Source of the DNA: Cheiracanthium punctorium
Taxonomy: Eukaryota > Arthropoda > Arachnida > Araneae > Cheiracanthiidae
Assembly (NCBI GenBank): GCA_038373885.1
Contig: JAWZYV010000169.1
Span: forward strand, 744,001 to 808,000
Direction: 5' to 3'
DNA length: 64,000 bases
The notes below the pieces were generated by a model. That model saw only the letters and a program-made list of their open reading frames with translations. It did no database searches and was not told the origin of the DNA. Every line of letters starts with the position of its first letter. Position 1 is the stretch's first letter. Shown here one piece after another: positions 23,641 through 37,316 of the stretch. The position numbers were made by a program, and so were the translations under genes.

Positions 23641-25063
23641 AAACAGGATTTCACAAATGTCACGCTGTTAACATTTAAAAACACTTGGGTTAGAACACTG
23701 AAAAAAAAAAAAACACGTGACTTCTACAAACAATAACAAAACGCTTTTCTCATCTCAAAGTGTGTTGCCAATTATAAAAAGAATTTCTACAAATAGGTGT
23801 TTAAATGTTGAGCAAACAAAATTTTACACATTCTCAATAAATTTGCCCAAAATCTCAAATTTTTCAATTAAATAGAACTTAAATTTTAAATAAACTAAGT
23901 AAAACGTCCTTGTATTGTTTGTCCCGCTAAAAGAGTATTTTTACCAGTATATGATGTCATCTAATCGATCTACGTGAGAGATTATGTTCCGTGATTTTTA
24001 TTCAAAGAATGAATGAATGAATCGTCTTCGCTTATCTGTTTACTTTTCAAGGCTTGATATCTCGCTAAATATTTAGTGTTGAAAGTAACTGCAAGTTAAA
24101 AAAGGGTTAGTTTTTTAGAGATCTTTCGAACTGTATAAAAAGTTTTGCTTTTAGTTAGAGATAAAAATGTTGTTTTAATCAAAATTTCAACATGGCGGCA
24201 GATGCACCGAGAGCGATGAGTCGATCCCGGAATTGTTACAGACAGGACTTTTATTATTTAGATATCTTTTATTTATTTATTTATTCATTTAATTTGATCT
24301 TTTTTGTATTTGAAAAGAAACTTTCAAAAGTTACACAATTTTGATAATAATTTTAAAATGCTACGCTAAAATTTTTAATTTTTTAAAAACTCTTCTTTTC
24401 GCTTAAAAACTTTAATCTTCCTTTTTTTATGTTGTAAATGTTAATATTTTGAACAAATTTGAGGATTGTATTTTCGTTATTTGCAGTAGTTACAGAGAAA
24501 ATCGTATTAACTATTCTATGTGCAGGAAAGTGGAAAACATGAATAATATGCCATTTTTCTTTTTTAAGTTTCCGTTTAATCCTTAAACCCAGTACTTGTC
24601 ATCTAAGGTTCAAATAGAAAAAAAGGTCAAACAATTTGACCACAATTTGATAACGCATTAGCATTTCAAAGGTGATGAAATTTCAGAAAACAGTAAACTG
24701 AGATGAACGGTATTAAAGATTTCATTCAATTATACTGAGTTATTTAGGACAGATGTTCATGTAATTAGCTGCAGTTGGCGTTGTTATTGAAACATTGCTT
24801 GGAAATTTCAGTAGATGGGCTTTAAGATATACATACTAGTTTAGTATAAAAATCTAAAAATCCGTAATTTCCTTAAATCATCATATTGTGGGGGGGGGGA
24901 GCTGAGTCCCCTTAAGTTTTATAAAAAGTTATATGGACGTTGTAACAGCTTATTGATCCTCCGATGGATGACTGTAACATTTAAAATTCTTTTACAGGGT
25001 CTCGCAAATGTACATTACTAGCCTTTCTGGTGGTTTTGCCCAGTTTGATGACGATACTTATCG
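23641..25063. other. AT-rich spacer
   Basis: No gene recognised. A 10-G run sits at 24890-24899. Confidence 0.4.
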
Positions 25064-25071
25064 CCCCATGT

Positions 25072-25250
25072 CAGTGGCGTAGCCAGAAATTTTTCAAGGG
25101 GGAGGGGGGGTTCGACTACTGCAACTCACATATATATGTATATGTATGTGTGATTGATAAGGTAGTGAAGAATATACATTTTGTATGGCAAAAAATTCCT
25201 CATGGGGGGGGGGTTATGACCCTCCTATCTCCCCTTGGTTAACACCACTG
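25072..25250. mobile_element. Short hAT-type MITE
   Basis: The left end CAGTGGCGTAGCCAG and right end AACACCACTG are terminal inverted repeats of hAT look. The flanking octamers CCCCATGT (25064-25071) and CGCCATGT (25251-25258) match at 7 of 8 positions. The 179-bp inside is G-rich and non-coding. Confidence 0.75.
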
Positions 25251-25258
25251 CGCCATGT

Positions 25259-27433
25259 CCACATATTTGGTGCAAGAAAGGCAATTGAGTTTTTAAAAAA
25301 TTATATTGTCTCATTTAGGGCGAGATTCAAGTGAAACACAATTCGAACGTTTTCCGCGTCGAACAGAGGAAACTTCGAACTATATATCAATGTTTCTTAT
25401 TCAACTGAAACAAAACAATCGTGTTTTGATCACGTGACATCGCTATAGGTTTGTTCATTGGAAGCATTCTAGGGACTGAACTGGGAACTGAAAAACGTTC
25501 GATTCGAACTCGATCGCGCTCGTTTCACTTGAATGTACTGACAATGAAAAAACAACCCTTAGCAGCGTTTGTTTTTTCTCTCTTTCCATGAATTTCGCAA
25601 TGGTTAGGGTAACAGTGATTTTTTTTTTTTTTTACTTTTTAAAGTCTATAAGTTTTACGGTTTTGCATCTTTAGTTAGACATGAGTTTAAACGACCAGTC
25701 TGAGTACTTTTCGAAAGTAAAAATTGAACATGCCAAAAATTTATTCGGTTTATATGCTTTGAATCGATCTCTACTTTTTTACATTAACTCAATTAGTCCC
25801 ATTTTCATTCAAATTATTACGTGATGAATAGCTACAGTTTTACAAACTTTATATAAAGTCGTAATAAGTAATTCATGGGTTAAATAATCTCACCGAAGTC
25901 ACCTAAAAGATCACAGCTTTAAATTATTATGTAAAGTCCAAGAACAATTTATTTCAAATGTAGTTTCCGCGTTTAAGTTATTTTGAAAATATAACTAACT
26001 AAAAAAAATTCTTATTTCTATTGTTTTAACTATTATATCTGATGCATTATTTTCTTTTTGAACATTGAATATTATAAATTTTAAAAACCTCTTTGAGACT
26101 GAAATTGAAAGGTTTAAAAATTTATTTTTGAATGTAAATATTTAATTTCATGATAACAGGAAAGATAAACATTCTTCATCTTCTAACTCTTATCGAAGCA
26201 AAATAAAGAAATTAATAAGCACATAAATGCATATATATTAAATATGTATGTAGAAGTAAGCATTTATCTACATACTGCTTTAAGGTTTGATAAAAGATTT
26301 TTTTCTTTTACTGATTGTGTATATAAGCATTAATACTACTCATTTGTAAAAATTGAATATTTATGAATTTAATTAATGAGCAAAGATAACGAAGTTTAAT
26401 TTAAACAAATGGATGTCTAAGTGTATTAACTTATTGTTAGTGGTGGAAACTCCTGAAAAATATTACCAGCCAGGGATACCTCCTGCGTTGTTATTTTATC
26501 AGCTATATTTTTCATCAACTCTACAAATTCAGGAAATCTATTCTCGTGTGTCGAGTAGGCGAGAGTAATTACTACACCCTTGTACATTGTAACAAACACA
26601 TTGTAAGTAATATTTTGTTTTAGAACTCTACACGAACGCACAGCGCATCTTTACAAAATGAGCTAAAATTTCTTTCACAGTTGGAAGCTTTCTAATAGAA
26701 TTTCTATCTGTAATCTGTTTTCTGTGAAGTCGGAAATACAGCATTAGCTCTAGCGTCGATTCGCACTCACTTTTAAAAGAATCCTGTTTACAGTTTTCAC
26801 TAAGCAGTTATTCATTTTTAAGATTAAAACACCTAAGACAGTATCAGACCTAAAAGGATATTTGATAAAATAGTTTTATATGAACTATGGTATGAGTAAA
26901 ATGAACAGTGGGATAAAACAGATAGGTATTTATTTTTGATTAAAAATTTTCAAATATAAAGCTTTTACATGATATTTCTTTTTTTAGCCTATATTTTCAG
27001 ACCTTAGCAAAATTTATAATACAATGTTTATATAGAATATAACAGCCTTGAATATGATATTTTGAAATTTCAATTATTTGAACTGATATCAATCTATAAT
27101 GCCACTGTCAAATTTAAAACGTTCCATATACTGTCAAACCCACTTAATGGAATATCCGGATTACTGTATAAAGTTATCAAACCGTAATACTTAGTCAGTG
27201 GAATCCCATATAAGGGATTATCCCGTTTATCAAAAGAAATTGTCATGGTAACTTGGCTATTCCATAAGTAGGTTCGATTGTATAGGAACGTACACAATCT
27301 AATAGCGATAACTGTAAATGTTATGTAATAACCGTTGATGTAGAACGATTAGGTAATTATTAAATGGTCGTCGTATGTGTATTTTAAGAATGCAGAAAAA
27401 CTTTACTATTTTCGCACAGTAGCATAATTAATA
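25259..27433. other. AT-rich spacer
   Basis: No gene recognised. The short minus-strand open frames at 26426-26641 and 27094-27297 show no family motif. Confidence 0.4.
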
Positions 27434-27435
27434 TA

Positions 27436-28940
27436 CACTCATGTCCATAAATTAAGGATAATGAAGTTCAGGCAAAGAAAGAGAAAGAAGCAAAACAAAT
27501 TTGACTTATTTGTAAAGTCTATTTATTAAACAAAAAGTAAAGAACAAAAAAGATGCTATATGTTTGACATAATTAATAAAAATTGCAAGTTTTACTCCCT
27601 TGACCAAATTTCAAAAAAGAACCTATTTACAAAAAACAGTATAACATGGTTAGTAGGATGGTTAATACGGAGTATGTCTCCCGGACGATGCAATACAGGC
27701 CTGACAACGCCTAGGCATGCTGAGTATCAAATGATCAATCTGATCTTGGGGAATATTACACCACTCATCAAGCAATGCACTCCGAAGTTCCGGTAGACAG
27801 GTGGGAGGGGGTTGACGGGCTGCAATTCGTCGGCCAAGCATATCCCACACATGCTATATTGGATTCAAGTCCGGTGAGTATGCTGGCCAATGCATACGGG
27901 TGATATCCTCCGATTGAAGGCATTCGTCTACAATGTTTGCACGGTGAGGACGGGCGTTGTCATCCATAAACACAAATTCAGCACCCATGGCGCCCCGAAA
28001 CAAACGTACATGTTGTTCCAGAATGACATCCCGATAGATGTGGCCAGTCATCGTTACACTCTGAACACGCAGGTCAGTTCTGGAACCAAGAATAATTCCT
28101 CCCCAAACGAGCCATCTTGCACCACCGTAACGGTGTCTTTCAATGATGTTCTCTTGGTGGTAACGGGTACCTGGAGCTCTCCAGATGAATGTCCGGCGAG
28201 AATCAGACTCCAAACTAAACCTGGACTCGTCGGAAAACATCACACAAGACCACTGTTGCGGTGTCCACAATGCATGCTCTCTACTCCAGGTTAATCGCAG
28301 GCGACAGTGAGTTGCGGTAAGTGGAACACATCTGACAGGCCTACGAGCATATAGACCAATGTGCCCTAAGCGTCTGTACACGGTCTGCCTTGAAACTGTC
28401 GTACCGGTAGCTGAAGAGAGCTGACGAGACAGGTCTGATGCTGTACTCCGTCTGTTTCTTTTGGCAGTAACTGCCAAATAGCGGTCCTCATTCGGCGTTG
28501 TAACTCGGGGGCGACCTGTGCTGTAACGTCTACTCACATTACCATCATCTTGGAATCGTTGCCAAAGCCTGGAGATGACACTCTGGGCGATTCCAAGTTC
28601 CTCGGATACTTCCAGCTGGGTACGTCCACATTCCAGTCGTCCGATAATTCTGCCACGTAAAACATCACCCAAATGCCTCCTTTGTGCCATAACTATGCGG
28701 TTTTTGCACTGAAAGGCTTTCACAGCGCTTGTGAACAATTTTACTTCTTTGCCACCATTCCTTATATACCCCTCTCTTACACTCTCGTCATTGTGACGTA
28801 CCATCCACGCCATCTGGTGGTTTCCTGTAATTTGCATATTCTTCTTCAAGATGTGTGTGATCATTCCACAGGTGAAATTTTTATTTTAGAGATCAATTTC
28901 TGTGTGATTCTGAATTATCCTTAATTTATGGACATGAGTG
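27436..28940 (-). mobile_element. Complete 1505-bp Tc1-like transposon
   Basis: Perfect 27-bp terminal inverted repeats start CACTCATGTCCATAAATTAA at the left and end in the exact inverse at 28940. TA dinucleotides at 27434-27435 and 28941-28942 give the Tc1/mariner target duplication. The element is of standard Tc1 length and holds one transposase gene on the minus strand (27662-28690). It has no internal deletion. Identical TIRs and a single visible coding lesion suggest a fairly recent insertion. Confidence 0.93.
27662..28690 (-). pseudogene. Tc1-like DD34E transposase with stop codon at the catalytic Glu
   Basis: The enzyme would cut and join the element ends in the nucleus. The chosen start is MAQRRHLGDV at 28690; the frame is open further upstream, but family proteins start about here. 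Two helix-turn-helix segments come first (about residues 8-50 and 65-115) with GRPR between them (59-62). The first catalytic Asp is in FSDESRF (D154) and the second in FMDDNARPH (D244). Thirty-four residues later, after SPDLNPI, a Glu is expected; the codon is TAG (27854-27856), where GAG is the family codon. The same frame then continues HVWDMLGRRIA for 62 more residues to a TAA at 27662-27664. Full length would be 342 residues, normal for Tc1. One change removes both the active-site residue and the C-terminus. Confidence 0.92.
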
Positions 28941-28942
28941 TA

Positions 28943-29913
28943 CTTCCGTTATAAAATTAAATAATTGAATAGGTGTAGTATGCGTATTTTACGAATGGAG
29001 CTAACTTTATTTTCACAAAATAACATAGTTAATGTACCTTGCTATAAAATTATGTATTCAATAATTTATTATGTATGTCTGTATTTACTTTTGAGATGTT
29101 AACAGATTTCACCAAAGGTGAATTCATATATAAGGCTTAAGAAAAGTAAAGAGCAAAATTTATTTCACATGCTGGAGGATTCTAGAGACAAAGTAATTTT
29201 ATATATAGATGCAGTCACGAAAATAACGCACCAAACGTCATTTTATTTCTTACAATGCATTAAAAATAAACAATTTTATGAGTACTTTCAAAGAAGACAA
29301 AAATTCCTCTGTTAATGTAAAATAAGCATGTATGCTCCACCGTAATCACTAGCGAAGATTGTAGAGTTCCGAATTCTAGTAATATCATCCTTGATGCACA
29401 GACTAAAGAAAATTATTCTTTTACTTCTTCAAATGGCATTTACAATTATTCTGCACACTAAGTTTTGTCTTAAGGGATCATATACACATTAAAACGAAAT
29501 CCAAGTTTCGAATTCTGTTCTGAGCCTATTTTGTACCATTGTACTTTTTGTTACATCAAAAGTTAACGAAAAAATATTTTTAATTAATGGAAAATAAGTT
29601 CAAAAACTGAGTATGCTTCTTATTTCATTTTTAAAGTTCAAAAATAATATTATAAATGACCAGACAACTATAATGCTTTTCAATTCCGTTACACATTAAT
29701 TTTTATTTTGAAAAAGTTTCTATAGGATCATTTCACCCTCAAACAAAGGACAAAATTATTCTTCGTTTAAAATTAATTTAAGTTGTTCTTATCATCAAAA
29801 TAATAGACTAACGCCAGCGTGGAAGAAAGGGTATGTGGATGGTATGTATATCGTTATACCCGCTAAGATCATTTTAAGTCACATTTCCCAACATAAATAG
29901 ATAAATAGGATTA
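28943..29913. other. AT-rich spacer
   Basis: No gene recognised. Confidence 0.4.
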
Positions 29914-31081
<1,168 letters not shown>

Positions 31082-31113
<32 letters not shown>

Positions 31114-32860
31114 TGTTTTTTTTTCCCATAAGTAGTATCAATACATTTAAAATCTATATATATCTGGTACCATCAACAAGTAATTTTATATGTATCAGTT
31201 AGTATATTAATTTTATTTTATTGAGTTTTATCGCTCCATATTCTACTTCGCTCCAGATTGTTACATAATGTTTTTTTTTTTTTTTTAAACGTAGGGGAAA
31301 GTGGTAAAAAATGATCATAGCAGACAAAACGATCCGCATATGTTTTTTTTCGCACACAGGCAGCGCTATCTACCAGGTAACACATAAACTAGTTGTGCCA
31401 AGTGAAGAAGAAACAATGGCAGTATTCAAGTGGTCTCAGTATTACGCGTCTAAATAGAATTTTTCGAAAAATTCCGTTTTATAACATCTGTTATGTAACA
31501 AACGCTGTATTTCCTATTTATTTAAATATATGGTCCTTCACGTGTAGAAATATGACTTGGTTTACTGAAAGGAGTATGTTTTTAGAAGAGAATTGCACTT
31601 AATCAGTTTGTTATATTTCTCGGTGTCATCCAGTAATGTGAGCTGAAATGGGAAACCATATTTCGGGTAAACTGATACTTCGACAAAAGAAACTCGAGTA
31701 CCGAGTCCTAACCATCATGGCAAACCTTGAGCCTTTGTTAAAATGCGTGGCACACCATTACATTATTTAATTTATTTCTGCAATTGTTGCAGGCCATAAT
31801 TTTTTAATTATAATTTTGAAATATACCATTTTATTGTCTGTGACACTTTTTTATTTTAATTTTCATAAAAATAAATTATGCATGTTATATGATTGTAAAA
31901 CTTAATTTATTTCATTATGTATAGTAATAACTTAATATTAATATGTATAGTAATAACATCTTTTATTTTGCCGATAAATTAATTAACGAGTACTTTCAAG
32001 TGAAGGATCATTTTGCCTTTTGACGAGGGTGAAATGATCCTTTGGACTCTTTTTCAAAATTCTATATTTTTAGTTATTCAGTTTCGGTTTAAAATATTAC
32101 TAAGTTATGTTTATAATGCAAAATGCAGTGTTAATTATTGTGGCAAAGAGCCAAAGTTTTTTTTTAAACATTTATGTTACTGTATGCAAGTTTTCCCCTT
32201 AAGGGGATCATACTGGTTGCAATGTTGATCAATGCATTGGTTGCATCATTTTGGGCCACCCCCCCCCTATATACATATGCATGCAATCTCAAATCACTCG
32301 TTCAAGTTTACTACAGCGGAACACATGCTATATGTGGAATTGTATAGTTGTTTGCTCTAATATATACATACATCACCTTAAAAAGTTAAAAAAATATTCT
32401 ATAAAAATTATAAAGCATGCAACTACAAAGGTCTCCGTTCTAAGCAGCTATCTTCTGCCAGAAATTTATAAGAATGATGTCATTTGAATTGAGATATTTT
32501 TCGTGTGCAATGTAAGATGTTTGTAATTTTTTGAAAAATCATTCCTCTCTATATTAAACTTTACAGCGCAAAACTGTCTAAAAATCTACCAGATACAAAA
32601 GTTTTGTATCTATACCCTCGTGGAAGATTTTTTTTTTTTTGGGGGGGGGGATGTCTTTAAAATTTTTCTTTAAGAGATCCTCGCTTTCATATTTTAATTT
32701 GACATTACATACTTGTCAACTTTCTTGCTTTTTACTACATACGCGGATTGTGCATTGACTATGAACTACTTTAAAAAGTTAAATTTTAAATATTTATAGA
32801 CTTTTTTATGATTAAAATTTTTAATGATGAAATTTCATATTGATCTCAAATTTTTTACAG
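31082..32860. other. Sequence upstream of the first receptor exon seen
   Basis: Presumably intron of the receptor gene, since the next exon begins mid-codon. It ends in TTTTTTACAG at 32851-32860. A possible inverted-repeat element spans about 31293-32200 (TAGGGGAAAGTGG at the left, TTTTCCCCTTA at the right), and the palindrome CCCCTTAAGGGG lies at about 32194-32205. No TM1-TM2 exon was found here. G/C runs lie at 32259-32267 and 32641-32650. Confidence 0.5.
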
Positions 32861-33151
32861 GCTTACCCAATGACCTGAAAGTCTACTGGCAGCAATACCC
32901 GTGGGGTCTCGGAGAAGTTGTGTGCAAATTTCGAGCGTTCATAGCAGAAATGACAAGTTATGCATCTGTGCTGACGATAGTTGCTTTTACTATCGAGAGA
33001 TATATAGCCATTTGCCATCCTTTATTTATTCAAACAGTATCTACCCTTCCGAGGGCAATAAAGTTCATCACATCAGTGTGGATTATATCCTGCCTTTGCG
33101 CCCTTCCATTAGCGTATTATACTCGAATCAACTACATAGATTATCCCATTG
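32861..33151 (+). CDS. PRXamide-type neuropeptide GPCR, exon with ECL1-TM4
   Basis: First recognisable exon of a class A peptide receptor that would signal at the cell surface through G proteins. The acceptor TTTTTTACAG ends at 32860 and the donor GTAAGT starts at 33152; both ends are phase 1, giving 97 codons. Order: extracellular loop 1 (GLPNDLKVYWQQYPWGLGE), the disulfide Cys (VVCKF), TM3 with AEMTSYASVLTIVAF, the E/DRY motif as ERY, then CHPL in loop 2, and TM4 (FITSVWIISCLCALPLAYY). The GLPND...WQQYPW and SYASVLTIVAF blocks are characteristic of pyrokinin, CAPA and neuromedin-U receptors. A ligand of the FxPRLamide or PRVamide kind is inferred. TM1 and TM2 must be encoded further 5'. An ETH receptor is a less likely alternative. 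Confidence 0.92.
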
Positions 33152-35041
33152 GTAAGTGCGTTATTTTAAGACACAATTCTCTATTAAACGTAAAATGTGC
33201 GATTTCATGTTCCTCACAAGCGAAACGCTAAAGCGCATTGCATTAAATCGAGTCTATGCAGAAATCTGCTTATCAATATCTTTTTTTAATTATAAAGATG
33301 GTATAAGTATAATTAAATTAAAGTTATTTTAAGTAATCGAAAAAAGGAAAAAGATCGATAAACTGAATGCATTGGTTACATCAAAAACCACGAAAGTCGT
33401 GGTTTTTTCAAACGCGTTTACATGTATATGTACGCGTTCACGTGTTTTTAATATCAATCTTCAGTTTTTCAGTATAATAATGTTAATAAAAAAGTACTAC
33501 ATCCTTTAAGCCTTTAACATACGGTGTCCTCGCTGTGAATACACAACGGTAGAATATGATGAAAGTGCGCTGATATAGAAAAACTTCTAGTTAGACTGGA
33601 AAATGTCCACAACGCTAAAAAAAGCAGCCTTTGCCAATGTTCTACTTAACTACCAGCAACAGGGCGGCCGACAGAATCGCAAACACCGTTTCAGAACTGA
33701 CATGCTCCACCGCCATGTTGTTGATAGTTAAATTCAGCGTTGGCAACAGCTGCTCTTATTCAGCATTGCGCATTTTAAACAGTTGCGCTTTAACAAGTCA
33801 AAACTTAATCACAGTCATAAGAAGTAACAAAGGAAGCTCTTAAAAATCCACATTTTTTTTTTATGTTGTATAGTTTTCATTGATTTCTTGTAGGTTGTGA
33901 CTTAAGTGGTTTTCCAAAGGACAGACTTAAATTATCTATTTAGAAACATGAAACATTAACATTTGACGGTAACTTAACTAAATAATTTCTGTATGAGAGA
34001 GTATGTGTGCAATATAACTTTTCTACTGACCACAAGTTTGATTTTTTTAATATTGTTTTATTTCTGTTCCTTCTTTTTATGTTACTACTTAACATTCTGT
34101 TCCTTCTTATGCGTTACTACATTTCTCTTCATCTTATTACTGATTTTCTTTTCTGACTAATTGCTGAACCTTTCACGTTTATTTTTTTTTCTTTACTTTC
34201 TTTTTCTTTTTTCTGGTTTTCCGCTTTTTCTTTGCACTCAGTGTTTACTTTTTGTTGTTTTCCTTTCCTGCCTCTGTTGAGGAAAGATGCAGCCTTTAGG
34301 ACCTCCCAGAACGTTCGCACTGTTACCTTTAATGTTTTATAAATGTGCGTAATAGACAAAGTTCTTCATCAATTTTAGCTTTAAACACTTTATCACTAGT
34401 GTGTGTGTTTGTGTGTGTGTGCGCGCGCGCGCATATCGCTCGCTTAACTGATGTTCTAAGAAGGCAGTGAAACAAGAATAATGTAGATTTTTTGGGAATA
34501 TACATTTACTTTTGTCATATGTAATATATGCGGTATCCATGGTCGTTGAAGAAAACATTTTTTTGGTATGCTTTTAAAAAGTTATTAAGCTTAAATACAT
34601 TAATGTTATTTTAATCTTTATTATGTTCTTTAGACTAATATACAAATACAATAAACTAACTGTACAGAAAAATGCTACAAAAATATCAACATGTTATAAA
34701 GTTGCTTCATACGTCATTATACTATCTATATCCACTAAGTTCAATTTCAAAATGACAAGGAAATATTTATTAAAATATTTTTACATTTTTATTTATATTT
34801 TCATGCAATTTCAAAGACCAGAAGTTTCAAAAAACTGTTCAGTTTCACAAATTATATTATTGGTGCTTTTCTGAATGTACTGCAAACAATATATGAATTC
34901 CAATATGTATCGAGAATTAATTTTACTCATTATTTCTACTAGTTTCTCCAATGTTATTTATAGTGTGCATCGTATCACGCCTGAATATGATAGCGTTACA
35001 GTAAGATTTTTTATTTTATGAAATTACATCCCTGTTTTCAG
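33152..35041 (+). other. Receptor intron, 1890 bp
   Basis: GTAAGT donor and TGTTTTCAG acceptor. It holds a short hairpin at about 33382-33410 (AAAACCACGA / TCGTGGTTTT) and a GT/GC dinucleotide run at about 34399-34432. No other gene is seen. Confidence 0.85.
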
Positions 35042-35317
35042 GTTCAGGCAACCATTTAGAAGAATCGGCCTACTGCGGCCTCCCCATGGAAATTCAGCAT
35101 ATCACGAGGCCGCTGTTGCAAGCTGCCACATTCGTGTTTTTCCTGTTTCCTTTGACAGTGATACTTATCCTCTATATAAAGATATCATTTAAGCTGCGAT
35201 CGACTAAATTTGCAAGAATGACGTACACATCTTCTTCGAGGTGTTCATCTATTGCGTCTACTTACAGTCCTGAAACTAGAAAAACGACTGTGAGACGGTC
35301 AGTCAACAAAATGTTAA
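35042..35317 (+). CDS. PRXamide-type neuropeptide GPCR, exon with ECL2-TM5-ICL3
   Basis: It joins in frame to the previous exon across a GGT glycine codon (phase 1) and contributes 92 codons. Order: extracellular loop 2 with SGNHLEESAYCGLPMEIQHI, whose Cys would pair with the TM3 Cys; TM5 (ATFVFFLFPLTVILILYIKI); and the Ser- and Arg-rich third intracellular loop (SFKLRSTKFARM, then SSSRCSSIAS). It ends with RRSVNKML just before TM6. The LEESA-C loop is shared with pyrokinin/CAPA receptors. The donor is GTAAGT at 35318. Reading past the donor gives a false extension. Confidence 0.93.
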
Positions 35318-35549
35318 GTAAGTTTTGTTCTTCCTTCCTTTCTCATTCTTACTTTCCATTGTCATAATGTTTAAATACATAATTTTTACATGCTACGCAC
35401 ATTCAAAAAATGTTACATTTTTATTAATTAATAGTTATAATGCAAAATACCGGGTTAAAATTATGCAATTACTTGTCAGCAGCATGAAACCCGTTTTTAG
35501 TTTCTTGGTGCGTGTGTTCCCGTTTTTTTAATACTTAAAACATTTTCGA

Positions 35550-35765
35550 GTAGCTAGGATTGTGAAGTGTTTAAAGTATCATTCTACCACACCTCGGTCT
35601 GGGTTCAATTTCCGGAATGAGCTTGGGCGTCTTTCCGTCCATACCTTCATATGAGGCAACACCGATCCACCTACTGGGTCGCGCCATCATAAAGTGACCA
35701 GTAATTCCAGCCTTAATATTATCTAACGCCTGTAAATGGCAAGTGTCCGCCTTACTTGCTTTTGA
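35550..35765 (+). mobile_element. tRNA-derived SINE in the receptor intron
   Basis: The head resembles a tRNA gene: TAGCTAGGATTGTGAAGTG (decayed A box) and GGGTTCAATTTCC (B box, about 35601-35613). The body shares GAGCTTGGGC, TCCGTCC and the CCATCATAAAGTGACC region with the SINE at 18847-19080. It lies in sense orientation to the receptor. It is a fossil retroposon. Confidence 0.65.
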
Positions 35766-36513
35766 AATTATTCAATACGTTACTATGTTAAATTACTCCA
35801 ATTTTTTATTCAAAAAACAAAATTCAATTGAATATTTTATAACTATATCGTTCTTTAAATGTAATTCACCCTGAACTTTTGAATAGAAATTCACATAATG
35901 AAAAATTCAAACATAAGTATAAAAATGCGATTTCGCATTTTGAATAATTTGAATTTCGAAGAAATGCTTTAAAATTACAATCCCTGTTGAATAAGTACAA
36001 AAACTAAAAATATTTCGGTTTATTTTATAGACATTGTATAAATATCTATGTACTCATTGACAATTAAAGCTTTTCGTTTACATGTCCTGTTTCAATCCCG
36101 AGATTCTTGATTTTTACATACGTGACAGAAATTACGACTTATAAAGTGTCTTCGTAAAAAAATTCTTCCAATTCGTAAATATGCAGATATATGTTTTATT
36201 CATTCCTCATAATATTAAATGCAATGCGAAAATACGAAATATGTTTTTATTTCTTTATTTCTCATAAATAATACACATTCTCGAAAATAAAAATAATTTC
36301 ACTTCCTTTACAGCTTATGTATATTTAATAAAACGTCTACATTTGTATGTATTTTATTTCACATGTACTTATTTAATAGAACAGATCATGTTTGTTTTTA
36401 AAGATGTTTTTTTATATATTTAGTATTTATGTATTTATTACTGTTTTAGGTAATTGCTATAGATTTTACGATATAAGTTAGTAGGTATCAGCAAAAAATG
36501 TTTAACGAAGAAA

Positions 36514-36519
<6 letters not shown>

Positions 36520-36563
<44 letters not shown>

Positions 36564-36926
36564 CAAGCCATATTCATATGATCGTTTCCCCTTATTCACG
36601 AATTTTTATTTTTGTGTTATCTCTATTCCATTTTCAACTGGAATATACAATAATCTTAAAATTATAAATTCCTTTTTAGGAGGTCACTTTTGTAAATTAA
36701 TATTTTCCATCCTTCTTGAAAAGATATTTGACTTGCATGAAAGAGATAGAAATGAAGGAATATTTTTGTATCAGGATGGTTTATTATTATTATCATCGTT
36801 GTCTTTTTTTAATTAATTCACTTGATTCTTGATTTGTGACTTAGATTAGCTTTATGACATAAATATTTAATTATTGATAGGTGTGAATTGGAACATCACA
36901 TATGGAAGAGTATGATTCATTTATTG

Positions 36927-36960
<34 letters not shown>

Positions 36961-37077
36961 TAAAGAACTTACTAATTTACGAATGAATGTATCATCCACT
37001 CAGCAGATACAAAATTCTAAATATCCATGGAATGATAAATGTTTTGATTTAGGGAAACATTAATTAAACAACATATC

Positions 37078-37117
<40 letters not shown>

Positions 37118-37240
37118 GTATAAAGAACTTACTAACTTACGAATGAATGTATCATCCACTCAGCAGATACAAAATTCTAAATATCCATGGAATGATAAAT
37201 GTTTTGATTTAGGGAAACATTAATTAAACAACATATCCAT

Positions 37241-37285
<45 letters not shown>

Positions 37286-37316
37286 CATATAGATAGATAG
37301 ATATAGATATAGATAT
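36520..37316. repeat. TA/CA microsatellites with a 160-bp tandem duplication
   Basis: TA runs lie at about 36520-36557 and 36930-36957. The block starting GTATAAAGAACTTACTAA at 36958 recurs at 37118 (offset 160, only one or two differences). Each copy runs to ACAACATATCCA and a CA run followed by TA. The near-identity implies a recent duplication, probably by unequal exchange between the microsatellites. Confidence 0.9.

Noticed and set aside
27890..28294. 134-codon plus-strand open frame
   Set aside because: Exact antisense shadow of the Tc1 transposase; the minus frame has all the domain motifs.
33152..33231. Continuation of the first receptor exon to 33231
   Set aside because: The frame runs on past a GTAAGT donor; the next exon resumes the conserved loop 2 exactly from 33151.
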